Below, one piece after another: positions 1-7,810 of a stretch of DNA of 28,135 nucleotides. Origin of the DNA: Phycisphaerales bacterium UBA7708. Lineage in GTDB: Bacteria; Planctomycetota; Phycisphaerae; Sedimentisphaerales; Anaerohalosphaeraceae. Below the pieces are notes generated by a model, which saw only the letters and a program-made list of their open reading frames with translations, was not told the origin of the DNA and searched no databases. How positions within the stretch are numbered: position 1 is the stretch's first letter; each line of letters begins with the position of its first letter. Location of the stretch: the NCBI GenBank assembly GCA_002482415.1, contig DLFY01000298.1, positions 6,845 through 34,979 of the forward strand, in the 5' to 3' direction. The translations under genes were made by a program, and so were the position numbers.

Positions 1-1
1 T

Positions 2-238
2 AACGAACCGACACTCAGCCACGGCGCCAGCCAGGACGACTGCGAGCAACTGCAATGGGCCATCGGCAAACTGCCGACGGAATTGCGGACGCCGCTGGTA
101 TTGTATTACTTCCATGGCAAGACGCTGCGGGCCGTCGCGGAGCAACTGGGGGCCTCCCTGACGGATATTCATCGGAAAGTGCGCTGTGCCCTGGCACAGC
201 TTTATCAGTTAATGAAGGAGCAGGGAGATAAGGTATGA
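2..238 (+). CDS. ECF-type RNA polymerase sigma factor, C-terminal part (5' end outside window)
   Basis: The reading frame is open from the window edge to a TGA at 236-238 and encodes the last 78 residues of a sigma-70 family protein. The visible part is region 4, the helix-turn-helix that reads the -35 element: LPTELRTPLVLYYFHGKTL, then a V-A-E-Q-L-G turn and a recognition helix ending in KVRCALAQLYQL. Region 2 must lie upstream of the window. The stop codon overlaps the ATG of the next gene (ATGA at 235-238), so the pair is translationally coupled, as is usual for an ECF sigma factor and its anti-sigma factor. The recognition helix (LTDIHRKVRCAL) is atypical next to the common T-V-K-S-R-L form. 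The fold is clear; the exact ECF group cannot be given from a fragment. Confidence 0.88.
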   Translation, partial: NEPTLSHGASQDDCEQLQWAIGKLPTELRTPLVLYYFHGKTLRAVAEQLGASLTDIHRKVRCALAQLYQLMKEQGDKV

Positions 239-945
239 CTCATCCTTGCCACGACTATGAAAACAAAATTTTAGATATGTCCCTGGAGATGCTTGAAATC
301 TCCGAACAGATCAGCATTTTAGAACACATCGACCAGTGTGCCGCATGCAGGGCATACTGGGAAGGCCTGCAAGCCGTCGAGGAGCAGGTCGGGCGATGGA
401 CGGGAGCTGAATGTATGACGGATAAAATCGATAAAGTCATCGAGAAACTCAACGCCTCGGACCTGCATCAGGAACCGGGCATACAAAATCGACAAATCGG
501 GTGGACAATAGGGTGGAAACGAATCGCGGCAATCTTTTTAATCGCAGTTGGGGTGATGCTTCAGGCAGTCTATTTCGTGCATATCCGGCCGGGGCTTCGC
601 AAGACGATTGGCAGTGATATTCAGGGAGTTTTAAACAATACCGCCGAACCAGTCCCCACCAACAAAGCGGAATATGCCAAACGGCTGGGCCTGGAAAAAC
701 AGCAGGTTGAACAAGCCCGAACCGGCGGACGGATGGGGCAATTGGAGCTATTGCTGGATACGGGATTGCCGGAGACGAAAGTTCTGGCGGCCAATATTCT
801 GGCCGAGATTGGCGATGCCGGCGTCCTGGATACCCTCGAAAAACACAGTGCCAAATGGCCTAAAGACGGGACGGAAAATCCCTTCCAGAAGGCGATTGAG
901 GCTATCCAGAAACGACTGCCTGAAACGAACAACATGCAACAATGA
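235..945 (+). CDS. Membrane-anchored zinc-finger anti-sigma factor with HEAT-like exported tail
   Basis: This 236-residue protein follows the sigma gene with a 4-base ATGA overlap. Residues 31-38 (HIDQCAAC) form the H-x3-C-x2-C motif of the zinc-binding anti-sigma (ZAS) fold, which clamps the sigma factor in the cytoplasm. A single hydrophobic segment at about 96-117 would cross the membrane, leaving residues 120-236 outside. In that exported part, about 168-205 looks like a HEAT repeat (two amphipathic helices: LELLLDTGLPETKVLAANIL, then AEIGDAGVLDTLEKH). The architecture of ZAS, one membrane segment and a sensor tail is that of a classical membrane anti-sigma factor released by proteolysis or ligand binding. 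The partner assignment is inferred from the overlap; the signal is unknown. Confidence 0.8.
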   Translation: MTHPCHDYENKILDMSLEMLEISEQISILEHIDQCAACRAYWEGLQAVEEQVGRWTGAECMTDKIDKVIEKLNASDLHQEPGIQNRQIGWTIGWKRIAAIFLIAVGVMLQAVYFVHIRPGLRKTIGSDIQGVLNNTAEPVPTNKAEYAKRLGLEKQQVEQARTGGRMGQLELLLDTGLPETKVLAANILAEIGDAGVLDTLEKHSAKWPKDGTENPFQKAIEAIQKRLPETNNMQQ

Positions 946-1028
946 CCCCTCGGGTTTCTATGAACTACCCCGAGCCCTCATTGGCGGCAAAAGGAGCGAT
1001 ATCCTCACAGGGCGAGGGGGCCTTTTTT
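946..1028 (+). terminator. Possible intrinsic terminator after the anti-sigma gene
   Basis: CCCCTCG at 946-952 can pair with CGAGGGG at 1013-1019, and a run of six T follows at 1023-1028. The intervening 60 bases contain a competing small hairpin (CTCGGG at 950-955 with CCCGAG at 968-973). The long loop makes this weaker than a textbook terminator, but the position right behind the stop codon and the T-run fit. Confidence 0.45.
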
Positions 1029-1136
1029 GAATCGGCGGAAAATTTCTCACTTTTTTCATTTTTTTTGACACATCCGGCCGCTTTCCCTTACTGGACTGTT
1101 GCAGTAGAATAATCCACTAAGGAAAAGGAAGGATTT

Positions 1137-4100
1137 ATGAGCGACGAACAGAATCTGGTACGAGCTTCACTGGCCGGGGATTGCCGCGCCTTTGAGCGGC
1201 TTGTCGAAAAATATCAGTCCCTGATCTGTGCGATTACATTCAGCGCCACAGGACGTGTGGACGCCAGCGAGGAGCTGGCACAGGAGACGTTTCTGCAGGC
1301 GTGGAAAAACCTTTTTCAGCTCAAGGACATCGACAAATTCCGCTCCTGGCTTTGCAGTATTGCCCGCAATCTCATTGTGACTCATTATCGGCAAAAACAC
1401 GCCAGCAAAGTTGCCGTCTGCGATACCGATACACTGGAAATACTTGCCGCACAGGCAAGTCCGTCATCTGCGGAGATTGCCATCGGCCGGGAGGAAGAAA
1501 TGATTCTGAGTCATGCCTTAATGCAGCTTCCGGAAGAATATCGGGAGCCGCTGGTACTGTTTTATCGGCAGCATCAATCGACAAAAGAAGTGGCACAAAG
1601 TCTGGATATGAATGAAGCGACTGTGCGGACTCGCCTGTCGCGCGGGCGGCAGATGCTCAAGGATAAGGTCTCGGCGATGGTCGAACGGACGCTGGAAAAG
1701 ACCGGGCCGGGCAAGCAATTCACGAAAGCGGTGATGGTTTCTATCGGGGCGGGTCTGGCAGCGGGAACCGCAGCAACCGCGGCGGGCACGACGGCCGGCT
1801 CTCTGGCGACGGCGGGCGGAGCAACGACGGCAGCAACAGGGATATTGGCCGCGACAGGAGTCAAAATTGCCGCCATTGCCGCAGCGGTAATAATTGGGGC
1901 CGGGGCGGTGGTCTATCATTATTGGAATCCTGCCGACAGCACAGAACCCGCCGCGCAAGCGGCAGTCATCGAACCGGCACAGGAGCAGGACCTGCAGGAA
2001 ATGGCAAGCTCCGACTCTCCTGCTTTGGCACATGCCGTAAATGCCGTTGCACAGGAAGCTGCACTTCAAAATAAGGCCCAGGAAACACCTGTGCAAATCC
2101 CGCCAGTCTCCGTGCCGGAGGCCTCATCTCAGCCTGTTATCGCTCACACCGACTGGCCGGGGATTGATGAACCGCTGAAATATGTCCATGCGACATGGAC
2201 AACTATCGACCAGGATGATACGGAGGCGTCGGAAGAAATCTGGTTTCGATTATCGGATGGTTTTCGCTATGAACCATGCGTTGGGGACATCATCATTGAT
2301 GATGGCAGGCAGCGGCTCGTTCTGGATCCCAATACCCGACAGGCCCAACTGGAACCAACATGGTTTGTCGATGGCAATTATTATTTATACGGTTCACCAA
2401 AACCACTCCGTGATCATCCGGCCTTTCCCCCGATTCAGCTTTTTCGAGACAAGCAGCCGAACCCGGATATTGAATTAACCAAAATACCCGAAGAGTGCAA
2501 TGCGTCCTCGGAGGTATATTTTCTTAAAGACCTGTCATTAACAGACCCGAATGCAGTTGTGACGAGGATATGGGTGGACAAACGAACCGGTCTGCCGGAG
2601 AAAATAGAAGGGATTTATACCGGCCCGCTGCACCAGAATGATACCCGAAAAAAGGCGCTCATCACGTATGATTATTCGCCGTTTTCGGATACCCTGTTTT
2701 CGATGGAGATTCCTGCGGATTACCAGACACTGCCGGCCAGGCCACTCAAAGGATTCAGCGGACAGGTCTTTAATCTGCTCGGACAGCCTGTTGCCGGAGC
2801 CGAAGTGTATGTTCATTTTCAGGGATTGGATTATCTGACGCCGCTTGAGGGCAAAACCGACCAGAACGGAGAATTCCTCATTCTGATGCGCGGCGAACAG
2901 GTGGCCCATTCGACGGTTGCAGTCTGGGCAAAACTGCCGGATAACCCTGACTTTATCGGGTGGACATTACTGCTGAGTCCGTATGAGCAGGAGAAATTGG
3001 CTGATGAACAAAAACGAGGATTTCCGCTGGGAGGTACCATTCCGGGAAGTCCCGGCGTTGTTTATCCCTCCGAGGATTATCTTTATGAAAAAACAGAAAA
3101 CTCAATCATCTATCGGGGAAGCTGGTGCCAGACTGCCTCGGATATCGTTCTTGTGATGGAACCGGCCAATAAAGTTTTTGGCTGGGTTCAGGATACACAA
3201 GGCAATGCCGTAACCAATGCGAAGCTCAGTGTATCCCTGGGAGCTTTTTCAAATCAGCGGGGATATCAAAGTGAAATAGTTATTGGCAGCAAACACCCAG
3301 TGAATTTATTTTCCGCGCAGACCGACGAACAGGGATATTATGAAGTAGGTTGTCTTCCGAAGTTATGGAAAAAGTGCAGCCTGTCTGTTCGGGTCAATCC
3401 TGACTCTGGCGATTGTCTTGTTGGGGATTCGCGCAGGATGGACATCAACGATCCCAACAAGCCAATTCAAGCGGATTTTGTCTTGCTGCCGCAGGGACCG
3501 ACAGTACGCGGAATTGTGGCAGATAACTACGGTACGCCACTTCCGGGACGTACGGTTTCTGTCTTAGTTGATGGTAAATATTTTCCGGGCTATGGTGCTA
3601 ATACCGACAAGGATGGCCGTTTTGAATTTAAACATTGCCCTACTGATAAGGATTTGGAAATAAGAGCGACGCTTTCAAGCCGTATATACAACTACAATGG
3701 AAAAGAAACCGGCCAGGAGTATTACCCCGATGTAACCGTCAAAGTCGGCTATCAGCCGGGACAGGATGAATACGAAGTCAAATTGGTCGCTATCAAGCCG
3801 GAGATTGAGATTGAAGCGGTTTTGATGGACACGGCAGGCAATCCGCTACCGTATTTCCCGGTTGAAATCCGGGCCGACGAATCCCTTCCTACACAATGGG
3901 TGATTGAGCGAGGTTTTCATCGACGGACGGATGCTGATGGAACGATCAAATTCACTCAAGTACCCCAGATGAAGGCCCTGCGGCTGGCGTGTTCGTGGGT
4001 GCTGGAACCAACTATTTCCGATAAAGCTCAAACGGCTGAAATGCAGGAGTATTTCAAGCAGTTGCAGCAGGACTATCAACAGTACCATTGGACTGAGGTT

Positions 4101-4220
4101 GTCGTACCGCTTGTGCCGGGGCAGAAAAAATATCAGAAGACCATTACGATTCCAACTGAAGAGGAATACAAACGGCAGAAAGAATCAACCCCTGTGGAAT
4201 CCCTGCTTCATAATCCGTGA
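1137..4220 (+). CDS. ECF sigma factor fused to a membrane segment and a long exported region with carboxypeptidase-regulatory-like repeats
   Basis: One 1027-residue polypeptide. Residues 1-90 are sigma region 2 (SEELAQETFLQAWKNLF, then FRSWLCSIARNLI) and about 125-180 are region 4 (LPEEYREPLVLFYRQH, then ATVRTRLSRGRQML). An Ala/Gly-rich stretch at 199-240 leads into a hydrophobic segment at 241-262, so the sigma part would be tethered to the inner membrane face. Outside, about 340-530 resembles the LolA/RseB-like fold (IWVDKRTGLPEKIEGIY; a tentative match). Four beta-sandwich units of the CarboxypepD_reg type follow at roughly 540-585, 678-740, 788-833 and 892-940, each with a G-x-P-L/V-x-G and T-D-x-x-G-x-F pattern. 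Start: ATG preceded by AAGGAAGG at 1125-1132. The 3' end overlaps bioD by 36 bp on the opposite strand. Such fusions are known in Planctomycetota. How the sigma part reaches RNA polymerase (proteolysis or in place) is not visible. Confidence 0.88.
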   Translation: MSDEQNLVRASLAGDCRAFERLVEKYQSLICAITFSATGRVDASEELAQETFLQAWKNLFQLKDIDKFRSWLCSIARNLIVTHYRQKHASKVAVCDTDTLEILAAQASPSSAEIAIGREEEMILSHALMQLPEEYREPLVLFYRQHQSTKEVAQSLDMNEATVRTRLSRGRQMLKDKVSAMVERTLEKTGPGKQFTKAVMVSIGAGLAAGTAATAAGTTAGSLATAGGATTAATGILAATGVKIAAIAAAVIIGAGAVVYHYWNPADSTEPAAQAAVIEPAQEQDLQEMASSDSPALAHAVNAVAQEAALQNKAQETPVQIPPVSVPEASSQPVIAHTDWPGIDEPLKYVHATWTTIDQDDTEASEEIWFRLSDGFRYEPCVGDIIIDDGRQRLVLDPNTRQAQLEPTWFVDGNYYLYGSPKPLRDHPAFPPIQLFRDKQPNPDIELTKIPEECNASSEVYFLKDLSLTDPNAVVTRIWVDKRTGLPEKIEGIYTGPLHQNDTRKKALITYDYSPFSDTLFSMEIPADYQTLPARPLKGFSGQVFNLLGQPVAGAEVYVHFQGLDYLTPLEGKTDQNGEFLILMRGEQVAHSTVAVWAKLPDNPDFIGWTLLLSPYEQEKLADEQKRGFPLGGTIPGSPGVVYPSEDYLYEKTENSIIYRGSWCQTASDIVLVMEPANKVFGWVQDTQGNAVTNAKLSVSLGAFSNQRGYQSEIVIGSKHPVNLFSAQTDEQGYYEVGCLPKLWKKCSLSVRVNPDSGDCLVGDSRRMDINDPNKPIQADFVLLPQGPTVRGIVADNYGTPLPGRTVSVLVDGKYFPGYGANTDKDGRFEFKHCPTDKDLEIRATLSSRIYNYNGKETGQEYYPDVTVKVGYQPGQDEYEVKLVAIKPEIEIEAVLMDTAGNPLPYFPVEIRADESLPTQWVIERGFHRRTDADGTIKFTQVPQMKALRLACSWVLEPTISDKAQTAEMQEYFKQLQQDYQQYHWTEVVVPLVPGQKKYQKTITIPTEEEYKRQKESTPVESLLHNP

Positions 4221-4946
4221 GTACCACTGGCATTCGTCGAGGCCGGCCAGGGTCATGGGACCGATGCGAAGCTGTTCGACGCTGGATTCTTCATCATATC
4301 CGACCACGGCCAGAATATCGGTCTTGCCGAACTGGGCGATGATATCCGGGGCGGTTTCTTCGGCCAGCTCGGCGGTGGCGGTGTTGTAGCCGCTAATGAC
4401 CACACCGGCCAGCGGCAGATTCACCCGGCGAATCGCCTCAATGGTCAGCAGGGAATGATTAATCGTCCCCAGGTTGGGCCGGGCCACGACCACTGCGGGC
4501 AATCCAATCTGAACGGCCAAATCGAGAATGGTATGCTCTTCGTCCAGCGGCACCATTACTCCCCCGATGCCTTCGACCAGGACGACATCGCAAATCCCGG
4601 CCAGATAATTGTACATTGCGGCAATCTGTTCGTAATCAATCGGCCGCTTTTCAGCCCGGACACACACGACCGGCGCGGCGGGAATCTTATAACAGACAGG
4701 CGTAATCACCGACAGCGGGAAATTCGTCTCTGCGCACATCGCAAGAAACTCGGCATCGGCACTGACCAGCCCTCCGCGTTCATCGCGGCAGCCGGTGGCA
4801 ATCGGCTTGAGCACGCCGACCTTCAGGTTATATTGCTTCAGAATTTTGGCAATGCCGCCGGTGATGAGGGTCTTGCCTACGCCGGTATCGGTACCGGTGA
4901 TAAATAAACCTCTGGTTTTTTGAAAATGGAGGTCGCGTAGATTCAT
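4185..4946 (-). CDS. bioD: Dethiobiotin synthetase
   Basis: BioD (253 residues) closes the ureido ring of 7,8-diaminopelargonate with CO2 and ATP to give dethiobiotin, the penultimate step of biotin synthesis, in the cytoplasm. Seen: the P-loop GTDTGVGKT at 18-26, KPIATG with the catalytic lysine at 47, and VEGIGGVMVPL at 124-134, a close match to the family's V-E-G-A-G-G-L-L-V-P-L. The ATG directly abuts the TAA of bioA (TAAATG), so the two are one transcription and translation unit. The last 36 bp are also coding for the fusion sigma factor on the other strand, and the protein is somewhat longer than the common 225-235 residues, mostly at this C-terminus. Confidence 0.95.
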   Translation of the reverse strand: MNLRDLHFQKTRGLFITGTDTGVGKTLITGGIAKILKQYNLKVGVLKPIATGCRDERGGLVSADAEFLAMCAETNFPLSVITPVCYKIPAAPVVCVRAEKRPIDYEQIAAMYNYLAGICDVVLVEGIGGVMVPLDEEHTILDLAVQIGLPAVVVARPNLGTINHSLLTIEAIRRVNLPLAGVVISGYNTATAELAEETAPDIIAQFGKTDILAVVGYDEESSVEQLRIGPMTLAGLDECQWYSRIMKQGFHRG

Positions 4947-6311
4947 TTAAAGCCCTTTGACAATTTCCGGCAGGTCGTTCTGGATGCTATCACAGACCAC
5001 CGCCAGCAGCTTGGTCAATGTCATTCGGTCCATGGCCGGGGCGGGCATCAGCACAATCACATCCCCCAGCGGCCGCAGCATGACGCCTTTGGGCCGCATT
5101 GCGGCACAAAGTTTCGCTCCGAGGGTGTGTTTGTATTCAAACGATTCTTTGGTGGTCTTATTTTTGACCAGTTCGATGCCGACCATCATGCCGCATTGCC
5201 GCACATCCCCGACAAATGGCAGTGTCCGGATATCTTCGAGGGCCACAACAATCAGGTCCGTCTTTTCAGACATTTTTTTAAGCACATGGTTTTTCTCGAA
5301 CAAATCCAGGCTTGCCAGCCCCGCTGCACAAGCCAGGGCATTGCCGGTATAGGTGTGGCCGTGATAGAAGGTCTTAAACTCATCCACCCGGCCGAGGAAT
5401 GCATCGAAAATCGTCTGCGTCGTCAGCGTCGCCGCCAGCGGCAGATACCCGCCGGAGATGCCCTTGGCTACGCACATCAGGTCCGGCCGGACGTCTTCGT
5501 GTTCGCAGGCAAACATCTTGCCCGTCCGACCGAATCCGGTGGCGACTTCATCGACAATCAGCAGCACATCATATTTGCGGGCCAGCGTCTCGACTCCCTT
5601 CAGGAAGCCCGCCGGATGGACAATCATCCCTGCCGCACCCTGCACCTTGGGTTCCAGGATGATCCCGGCAATCGTTCCGGCGTTGTCTTTGAGCAGGCTC
5701 TCTATGGCATTGAGACTGTGCTGGGCACATTGCTGCGGCGTGCCGTTAAACCGATACGGATGCGGTGTCGGAGCAAACAGTGTCTCAAACAGCAGCGGCT
5801 TGTAAATTCCGTGAAACAGCTCCATCCCGCCGACACTGACTGATCCGACGGTATCACCGTGATACGACTCGCGCAGGGCGATAAACCGCGTGCGCAGTTT
5901 GTCGCCCCGATTGTGCCAGTATTGATAGGCCATCTTGAGGGCGATTTCCACCGCCGTGGCGCCGCAGTCGGAATAAAACACTTTGGACAAACCCCGCGGG
6001 GCAATCCGAATCAGCCGTTCGGCCAGTTCAATCGAACGGCTTTGCCCCAGACCCAGCAGGGTGCAGTGAGCTATTTCGTCCAGTTGACGGCGAATCGCCT
6101 CATCGATCATCCGCACGCTGTGACCGTGCACGTTGCACCACAGGCTGCTGACGCCGTCGATATAGCGTCGGCCTTCGGTATCCATCAGATAATACCCCTC
6201 GCCCCGCTCGATAATCACCGGCTCACCCGCAAGCCAGTCGGCCATCTGGGTAAAGGGATGCCAAAGGTACTTTTTGTCCAGCTCAATCAGTCGTTGTGTT
6301 GTTTTATGCAT
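4947..6311 (-). CDS. bioA: Adenosylmethionine-8-amino-7-oxononanoate aminotransferase
   Basis: BioA (454 residues) is a PLP-dependent class-III aminotransferase. It moves the amino group of S-adenosylmethionine to 8-amino-7-oxononanoate and makes the substrate of BioD. Seen: KKYLWHPFTQM near the N-terminus (BioA-specific), SDCGATAVEIALKM at 114-127, the PLP-ring aspartate in VDEVATGFGRTG (Asp254) and the Schiff-base lysine in VAKGISGGYLPLAAT (Lys283), then FYHGHTYTGNALACAA at 315-330. Full length for the family. The ATG shares one base with the TAA of the upstream lipoprotein gene (TAATG). bioB, bioF and bioC/bioH are not in the window, so the rest of the pathway must be elsewhere, or 8-amino-7-oxononanoate is obtained another way. 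Confidence 0.96.
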   Translation of the reverse strand: MHKTTQRLIELDKKYLWHPFTQMADWLAGEPVIIERGEGYYLMDTEGRRYIDGVSSLWCNVHGHSVRMIDEAIRRQLDEIAHCTLLGLGQSRSIELAERLIRIAPRGLSKVFYSDCGATAVEIALKMAYQYWHNRGDKLRTRFIALRESYHGDTVGSVSVGGMELFHGIYKPLLFETLFAPTPHPYRFNGTPQQCAQHSLNAIESLLKDNAGTIAGIILEPKVQGAAGMIVHPAGFLKGVETLARKYDVLLIVDEVATGFGRTGKMFACEHEDVRPDLMCVAKGISGGYLPLAATLTTQTIFDAFLGRVDEFKTFYHGHTYTGNALACAAGLASLDLFEKNHVLKKMSEKTDLIVVALEDIRTLPFVGDVRQCGMMVGIELVKNKTTKESFEYKHTLGAKLCAAMRPKGVMLRPLGDVIVLMPAPAMDRMTLTKLLAVVCDSIQNDLPEIVKGL

Positions 6312-6892
6312 TATTTTTTAATGATAATCTTCGGTTCCATTTCCATCGGCTCGCCAAAAAAGCCTTCTTCAGCATTGTATTTGCGGATAAAGCCCTGCAG
6401 TTCCCGCGGCGAGGCGGTCAGCACCAGCGTATCCTGTGTTTTTTCATGTTTGACAATCGTTGGCTCTTTTTCGAGCAGCTTTTCGAGAAAATCCGGATTT
6501 ATTGCTGCTATCAGCAATTTGCCTTCGCGGACCTCGACTCGCCAGAAGGTGTGGGCGCGGAGCAGATGCCCGGCGTACACACTCCCGACATTCAGTTTAA
6601 CATCGCTATGCGGGAACAAATCCAGATACCGCACATCCGACAACTCTACCAGTCGCCCCTCGAAACGATTTTCCAGTTTGCCGCGGTCCTTGTCGTCTTC
6701 GGTAATCAAGATTGTATAACGTTTCTCATTTGGGTCGCCGGTAAACTGCCATACCGTATCTTCTCCTTCCCAGTCCCCCAGCAGGGTGGCATCATAAACC
6801 ACCGTCTCCCTGGTATAAAGTTCATGCAGGCTCGGCACACATCCGACAATGCAGAAAATCGACAAACACAACACTTTATTCATTGTTTTCAT
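6311..6892 (-). CDS. Putative lipoprotein of unknown function, upstream of bioA
   Basis: A 193-residue protein with a short lipoprotein signal: hydrophobic residues 7-16, then the lipobox I-V-G-C with the lipidated cysteine at 18. The ATG at 6892 is preferred over a TTG 15 bases upstream because an AAAGG stretch precedes it at the right distance and the signal peptide then has normal length. The mature part looks like a small beta-rich domain (LLGDWEGEDTVWQFTG, YTILITEDDKDRGKLEGR-like stretches), as in lipocalin-like or META-like lipoproteins, but I recognise no family. Its stop overlaps the bioA start by one base, so it is cotranscribed with bioAD; a role in biotin metabolism is not implied by sequence. 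Confidence 0.72.
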   Translation of the reverse strand: MKTMNKVLCLSIFCIVGCVPSLHELYTRETVVYDATLLGDWEGEDTVWQFTGDPNEKRYTILITEDDKDRGKLENRFEGRLVELSDVRYLDLFPHSDVKLNVGSVYAGHLLRAHTFWRVEVREGKLLIAAINPDFLEKLLEKEPTIVKHEKTQDTLVLTASPRELQGFIRKYNAEEGFFGEPMEMEPKIIIKK

Positions 6893-6947
6893 AACTGCCC
6901 CTTTCAACTCTGGTTTTATTGACCTGTAACGTACTGGTATAAAATAC

Positions 6948-6976
6948 TTGAAAGTCGCGGTTTCTTTCCCTACTAT
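6948..6976 (+). promoter_or_regulatory. Candidate sigma70 promoter for the SYLF lipoprotein gene
   Basis: TTGAAA at 6948-6953, a 17-base spacer, then TACTAT at 6971-6976, 58 bases before the ATG at 7035. It lies in the 142-bp divergent gap between the lipoprotein-bioAD operon and this gene. No experimental support; judged from match to the housekeeping consensus only. Confidence 0.45.
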
Positions 6977-7034
6977 GATAACCAGAAATACACCCAGTTA
7001 CAAACAGGAAAAAAGTCAACAGAAAGGAATCGCT

Positions 7035-7574
7035 ATGAAAAAAGCTATGTATTGTCTGGTTTTTGCCGCAATCGCATGGACAACCGGCTGTGCCACCGCC
7101 CCGGAACGCGATGAAGGCAAAGCGGTTTTAAATGCTGAAGTCAAGCAAGCTATTGCTGAGTTCAAAGCCAAAGATCCAGATATCGAACGATTTTTCCGCG
7201 ATTCAGAAGGGTATGCGGTCCTGCCCAAAGTCGGCAAAGGAGCGTTTATTATCGGCGGGGCCTGGGGGCAGGGTGAAGTGTATCGAAAAGGCGAGCTTAT
7301 TGGTTATACCAGCCTCAGTCAGGCAACAATTGGGGCTTCGCTGGGCGGCGAGAGCTTCCGGGAGATTATCTTCTTTCGGACCAATGCCGATATGGAAGTT
7401 TTCATGACGGGCGAGTTTACTTTCTCCGCACAGGCGACGGCAGTCGCATTGGACGCAGGTGCGGCGGCCAAGGCCGATTACCGTGACGGCATGGCAATTT
7501 TTATCATTGCCGACAAAGGCCTGATGATTGATGCCTCCATCGGCGGACAGAAATTCAAATTCCTGCCGAAATAG
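7035..7574 (+). CDS. SYLF-domain (Ysc84-like) lipoprotein
   Basis: A 179-residue lipoprotein. The ATG at 7035 is chosen because GAAAGGA (7022-7028) precedes it and the protein then starts with a proper signal: MKKAMYCLVFAAIAWTTGC with the lipidated cysteine at 19. The frame is open further upstream, but that part lacks these features. The rest is one SYLF domain (once DUF500): DPDIERFFRDSEGYAVLPKV, then GKGAFIIGGAWGQGEVY, IGASLGGESFREIIFF, and the C-terminal DASIGGQKFKFLP. In eukaryotes this domain binds lipids and actin; in bacteria it occurs in envelope lipoproteins of uncertain role, probably lipid binding. It appears monocistronic, with its own promoter and terminator. Confidence 0.9.
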   Translation: MKKAMYCLVFAAIAWTTGCATAPERDEGKAVLNAEVKQAIAEFKAKDPDIERFFRDSEGYAVLPKVGKGAFIIGGAWGQGEVYRKGELIGYTSLSQATIGASLGGESFREIIFFRTNADMEVFMTGEFTFSAQATAVALDAGAAAKADYRDGMAIFIIADKGLMIDASIGGQKFKFLPK

Positions 7575-7608
7575 ACGCAACGCAAAGGATTATTTCTAAA
7601 CCATTCAC

Positions 7609-7633
7609 AAGGCGGGCCTTAAACCCGCTTTTT
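7609..7633 (+). terminator. Intrinsic terminator after the SYLF gene
   Basis: GCGGG at 7612-7616 pairs with CCCGC at 7624-7628. The stem extends by one G-T and two A-T pairs on the outside, the loop is seven bases and five T follow (7629-7633). It lies 35 bases behind the stop codon. Confidence 0.75.
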
Positions 7634-7665
7634 GTTTGTGTTCCTGAAAGCAGTTTTGTTGATAT

Positions 7666-7735
7666 AACCATTTGTACTGAGACGAATGTTGTCTGTCAGG
7701 TATAGGCTTTTTGGGTAGGCAATAGACAAATGGTT
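7666..7735. repeat. 10-bp inverted repeat flanking 50 bp upstream of purC
   Basis: AACCATTTGT at 7666-7675 and its exact reverse complement ACAAATGGTT at 7726-7735, about 60 bp centre to centre. The right arm overlaps the -35 hexamer and spacer of the candidate purC promoter, so the pair looks like two half-sites or two operator copies rather than an RNA stem. Function inferred from position. Confidence 0.5.
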
Positions 7736-7751
7736 CATGGGTGAGTATAGT
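7723..7751 (+). promoter_or_regulatory. Candidate sigma70 promoter of purC
   Basis: TAGACA at 7723-7728, a 17-base spacer and TATAGT at 7746-7751, which would start transcription near 7758, about 50 bases before the purC ATG. The -35 region coincides with one arm of the 10-bp inverted repeat. Confidence 0.45.
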
Positions 7752-7810
7752 ATGGGGACGGTCTGGGCGGCTGGGCCGAGTGTAAATAGGCAAAATATTG
7801 GAGAATGATT

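Noticed and set aside
674..1030. A 118-codon plus-strand frame overlapping the anti-sigma gene
   Set aside because: It is an out-of-frame shadow rich in Arg/Trp; the 235-945 frame has the zinc motif and membrane segment, and no frameshift is needed to explain either end.
1065..1093. TTGACA at 1065-1070 as a promoter of the sigma-fusion gene
   Set aside because: The -35 match is perfect, but no acceptable -10 hexamer lies 16-18 bases downstream (TTACTG only), so I did not list it.
1740..1920. Repeat-like GC-rich stretch suspected to be a DNA repeat array
   Set aside because: It encodes the Ala/Gly-rich linker and membrane segment of the sigma fusion; codons vary and no fixed repeat unit exists.
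5859..6719. A 286-codon plus-strand frame across bioA and the lipoprotein gene
   Set aside because: It is antisense to a clear BioA and spans two genes; composition is that of a shadow frame.
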